Assembly (NCBI RefSeq): GCF_014873495.1
Contig: NZ_JADBGF010000001.1
Coordinates: 6,634,001-6,698,000 of the forward strand
Direction: 5' to 3'
Source of the DNA: Streptomyces stelliscabiei
Lineage (GTDB): Bacteria; Actinomycetota; Actinomycetes; Streptomycetales; Streptomycetaceae
DNA length: 64,000 bases
The notes beneath the pieces are model-generated. The model made no database searches, was not told the DNA's origin, and saw only the letters and a list, made by a program, of their open reading frames with translations. A program made the position numbers and the translations under genes. How positions within the stretch are numbered: the first letter of the stretch is position 1; every line of letters begins with the position of its first letter. Below, piece after piece: positions 61,634 through 64,000 of this stretch.

Positions 61634-62556
61634 GACTGGTCCTGGGGGTGCTGGGGCCGGCCCAGTTCAGCGGCGAGGCGGGCAATGCTGGCGCTGATGA
61701 GGGCCGCGTGGCGGATGGGCAGGGCGTGTGTGGTGCGAGGGAGGACGTCCAGTGCGGCGGCCGGGAGTTGGACGGCCAGATGCTTGGTGTGGGCGGCGGG
61801 GATGTGCCGGTCGTCGGCTCCCGCCATGAGCAGCAGCCGGTCGCCGAGTTGGCTCAGGACGGTGAGGTCGCGCGGCTTGTAGTCGCACAGGGACTGCCAC
61901 AGGGCGGCGAGATCACCGGTCGCGGTGTGGATGACGCCGTGGCGGCAACGTGGTGGCCCGTCGGCCGACCGGTTGGGGCGTGGCGTGAGGCTGTGGGGGT
62001 GCGTGCCGGGAAGCCGTCGGCGCAGGAGATCCACTGCGCGCGGTGCGTGGGCGCAGGTCAGAGCAGCGAGGCTGCGCCCGGCGGCCAGCAGCCAGGCGCG
62101 CGGGCCGCGGCCGGGCAGCACCGTCGCACCGCGTGCGGTGGGAGACAGCAGCACCATGCCCCGTACTCGGGTCAGGTATTGGGGGTGCAGGGCGGTGAGT
62201 TCCTGCAGGACGAGGGCGCCCAGGGAGTGGCCAGCGAGCACGAGCGGTCCGGTGGGGACGAGGCGGGTCAGGATCTGGTGCAGGTCGTCGGCGAGCTGTT
62301 CGACCGTCAGCGGTGCCCGGCCTCGGGAGGTGTGGCCGTGCGCGCGCTGGTCGTAGCGCAGGACGCCCAGGCCCAGACCGGTCAGGTGCCGGGTGTGCAG
62401 ACGCCACAGGTCGGCGGTGACGGACGCGCCGTGCACGAGGACGACCGTCGCGTCGTCGCGACGCGGGCGCACAGGCGTATCGCGGTAGACGGCCAGGGGT
62501 GTGCCGTCCGCGGCGGAGACGGACAACACCTCAGTGACAGAAGGCGGATTGGGCAT
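61597..62556 (-). CDS. Alpha/beta hydrolase (319 aa)
   Basis: Serine hydrolase fold: VVLVHGASV (oxyanion HG), the nucleophile elbow AGHSLGALV, an Asp in AGADDRHIP and His in RTTHALP. ATG 62556 is chosen because MPNPPSVTEVLSVSAADGTPL starts the hydrolase domain; the frame is open further up but with no good start. Substrate unknown. Why it sits in this element is not clear. Confidence 0.85.
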   Translation of the reverse strand: MPNPPSVTEVLSVSAADGTPLAVYRDTPVRPRRDDATVVLVHGASVTADLWRLHTRHLTGLGLGVLRYDQRAHGHTSRGRAPLTVEQLADDLHQILTRLVPTGPLVLAGHSLGALVLQELTALHPQYLTRVRGMVLLSPTARGATVLPGRGPRAWLLAAGRSLAALTCAHAPRAVDLLRRRLPGTHPHSLTPRPNRSADGPPRCRHGVIHTATGDLAALWQSLCDYKPRDLTVLSQLGDRLLLMAGADDRHIPAAHTKHLAVQLPAAALDVLPRTTHALPIRHAALISASIARLAAELGRPQHPQDQSFPNSPLSTRFH

Positions 62557-62708
62557 GGGAGGGAACTCCGGAAGGTGGATCGCTGGAGGGGCAGCCGTGC
62601 GCTGCGTGAGCCGGGGGCGGAGCCAGCTGTTGGACACCGCACTGCGCTTGTCGCTGCGAGTGGGGCGTAGCGATACCGAGGACCCGCGACTCCGAGGGCC
62701 CCGGACGT

Positions 62709-62876
62709 TCAGCGCCGTACCGCTGTTGGGGGCGCCGCGAGGGTTAGCGGTGGCGTACCGAGGGCGGCGCAGCGGTGCGGGTGGCGGCGATGCCAGGGGC
62801 TGTCCCAGCCGGTCCAGTCCGCCGCCAGCCAGGTGGCGCGGGCGACCAGGACGCGGTCCGCCGGGGCGAAGCTCAT
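62709..62876 (-). CDS. Possible small protein (55 aa)
   Basis: In the 377-base gap upstream of the hydrolase gene, ATG 62876 opens a frame of 55 residues with a sensible, Trp-rich composition (RVLVARATWLAADWTGWD, then a His/Arg cluster HRRHPHRC). A GGGGGCGGG stretch upstream could act as ribosome site. No family is recognised. Apart from this the gap shows nothing. Confidence 0.4.
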   Translation of the reverse strand: MSFAPADRVLVARATWLAADWTGWDSPWHRRHPHRCAALGTPPLTLAAPPTAVRR

Positions 62877-62933
62877 CGTCTGCGACCCGCCCCCTGCTTC
62901 GTTGCATGAGGGATCACGGCCGCTGCTCGGGCG

Positions 62934-63746
62934 CTAGCCGGGGGGCTTGTGCTGGGCGAGGGCACGCCGGCCTTCGGCGGTGACGTGGAGGCGCTGACCC
63001 TGGTGCAGGGGTGTCGTGGTGTCCACGTCGACGAGTTCTCGCTTGATCAGGGCGTTGAGGCTGGCGACGTTCACGGTGGCCCGGTCCTTGTCGATGGCCT
63101 TGAGCACGCCGTGCCGGCTGATTACGTAACGAGTGCCGCCTCCTGCGGACAGCCGGGCAAGGACGGCGTACTGGCTGGCCGTGATCTCCGGCACCGGTGT
63201 CTCCTGCTGCTGTTCGGAGTGCTGCTTCAGGTCCCGGGAGATACCACTGGCGAGGTAGTAGCAGCCGGTGTATGCCAGGTCGAGCCCGTGGGCGGCGTCC
63301 GCGAGGCGCTCCGCCATGGCGGGGACGGCCTCCGCGTGCCGTGCCGTGCGCACGGCTGCTTCATCGGCCGGCGGGCCGGGGAACGCGGCGCCCTCCAGAG
63401 GGTTGGCCTGCAGCGCGCCGGCCAAGTCGGACGCGGCGATACTGGCGGCGAAGACGACGGAGGCGAGCGCATCCAGGGACGGGCGGCTGCCGGGTACGGC
63501 GGCGTACTGGCTGCCGTCGAGGGCGGCCAGGCGTTCCATGGCCTGTTGGACCAGCTCGTTCGTGGCCAGGATCTTCGACGTGAGCTGCTGCCGGGCGTCG
63601 GTGCCGGGTGTGAGGGTGAGTGAGCGGCCTTCGCTGTGCAAGTCCTCGAAGGCGCTGCCGAGTTGCCGCAGGTGGGCGATCTCGGCTTGCAGGTCGATCT
63701 GGTGAATGGTGCTGCTCCGGGTGAGGGCCGGGGGCTTGGTGGTCAG
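62934..63746 (-). CDS. Protein with MarR-like winged helix (about 270 aa)
   Basis: The C-terminal 90 residues (ITASQYAVLARLSAGGG...NVASLNALIKRELVDVDTT...GQRLHVTAEGRRAL) form a winged helix like MarR regulators. The N-terminal helices (ASVVFAASIAASDLAGAL, ADAAHGLDLAYTGCYYLASGI) are unassigned. The frame has no ATG; CTG at 63746 overlaps the preceding TGA (CTGA) and gives a plausible N-terminus, while TTG at 63641 is the first ordinary start and gives 235 residues. Confidence 0.6.
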   Translation of the reverse strand: MTTKPPALTRSSTIHQIDLQAEIAHLRQLGSAFEDLHSEGRSLTLTPGTDARQQLTSKILATNELVQQAMERLAALDGSQYAAVPGSRPSLDALASVVFAASIAASDLAGALQANPLEGAAFPGPPADEAAVRTARHAEAVPAMAERLADAAHGLDLAYTGCYYLASGISRDLKQHSEQQQETPVPEITASQYAVLARLSAGGGTRYVISRHGVLKAIDKDRATVNVASLNALIKRELVDVDTTTPLHQGQRLHVTAEGRRALAQHKPPG

Positions 63747-64000
63747 CGGCTGCGTCGGTGGGCCTGGTCCGGGGAGGGTGTCGCGGGCGTGGCTGGACGG
63801 CGGGAGGGCGCGGGCGGGATGTCCTGGAGGGTCGGGATCCCGAGGCCGACGCGCACGCTGGCGCCGAGTGTGTAGAGGTGGGATTCGGCACAGACCACCG
63901 CACCCAGGGCGTCGGATTCACCTAACTCGGCGGGAAGTGTGTACTCCCGCGTTGCCTTCGTCGGGGTGAAGCCGTGCTGGATGAGGACATCCCTGGCCCG
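63743..64000 (-). CDS. Unknown protein, 5' end beyond the window
   Basis: An open frame enters at base 64000 and ends in TGA (63743), giving the last 85 residues: RARDVLIQHGFTPTKATREY...ALGAVVCAESHLYTLGASVRVGLG and a Pro/Arg-rich tail. No family is recognised. It overlaps the next gene and belongs to the same operon. Confidence 0.6.
   Translation of the reverse strand, partial: RARDVLIQHGFTPTKATREYTLPAELGESDALGAVVCAESHLYTLGASVRVGLGIPTLQDIPPAPSRRPATPATPSPDQAHRRSR

Noticed and set aside
62501..62983. 160-residue plus-strand open frame in the gap near 62.7 kb
   Set aside because: Arg/Gly/Pro-rich antisense sequence without a ribosome site; the 55-residue minus-strand frame is more credible.

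Overview
The window is high-GC actinobacterial DNA, almost certainly Streptomyces. GTG/TTG starts are frequent. A long left-hand block carries a conserved Streptomyces core set: fumC, fumB, a wblI-type WhiB gene, glpX, xseA/xseB, ispH, ppgK and ychF, with DUF1707, DUF4245 and DUF6542 proteins between them. Two intergenic copies of a common Streptomyces G+C-rich interspersed repeat are also present.

Left part (1-25.3 kb): ordinary chromosome. It holds a truncated SAM methyltransferase, an orphan ahpD, a PadR-controlled ABC exporter, a class A penicillin-binding protein, a SpoIIE-type phosphatase, both fumarase classes, gluconeogenic FBPase II, exonuclease VII, IspH, polyphosphate glucokinase and YchF. 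Right after ychF and its terminator, gene density falls and the accessory region begins.

Accessory part 1 (25.3-31.4 kb): a PD-(D/E)XK/DUF5655 nuclease-like gene, a small decayed CRISPR-like array with no cas genes, and a tightly coupled minus-strand operon (small protein, ECF-like sigma factor, Sel1/TPR + HSP90-type ATPase). A perfect 49-bp palindrome and a VUT-family (queuosine-precursor transporter-like) gene follow.

Accessory part 2 (32.0-56.8 kb): a complete Dpd system, which modifies DNA with 7-deazaguanines (preQ0/ADG) and restricts unmodified DNA. A plus-strand operon, dpdE-F-G-H-I-J-K-D, encodes the restriction side; all its genes overlap by a few bases. It converges on a minus-strand operon, [YaaA-like]-dpdB-dpdA-dpdB2, the modification side. 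From a 108-bp divergent region the plus-strand operon queC-queE-queD-folE2 encodes the whole route from GTP to preQ0, so the island makes its own precursor. Unusual points are two DndB/DGQHR-type DpdB proteins flanking DpdA, a YaaA/DUF6884-like protein where DpdC would be expected, the FolE2 type of GTP cyclohydrolase, and a nearby VUT transporter.

Accessory part 3 (56.9-64.0 kb): a minus-strand operon typical of actinobacterial integrative elements: a winged-helix-like protein, an alpha/beta hydrolase, a PP-loop (PAPS-reductase/DndC-like) protein that seems to start at ATT, a C5-cytosine methyltransferase, a DnaB-N-domain protein and a DUF317-like protein. The island continues past the right edge; no integrase or tRNA was found, so its ends are not fixed here.
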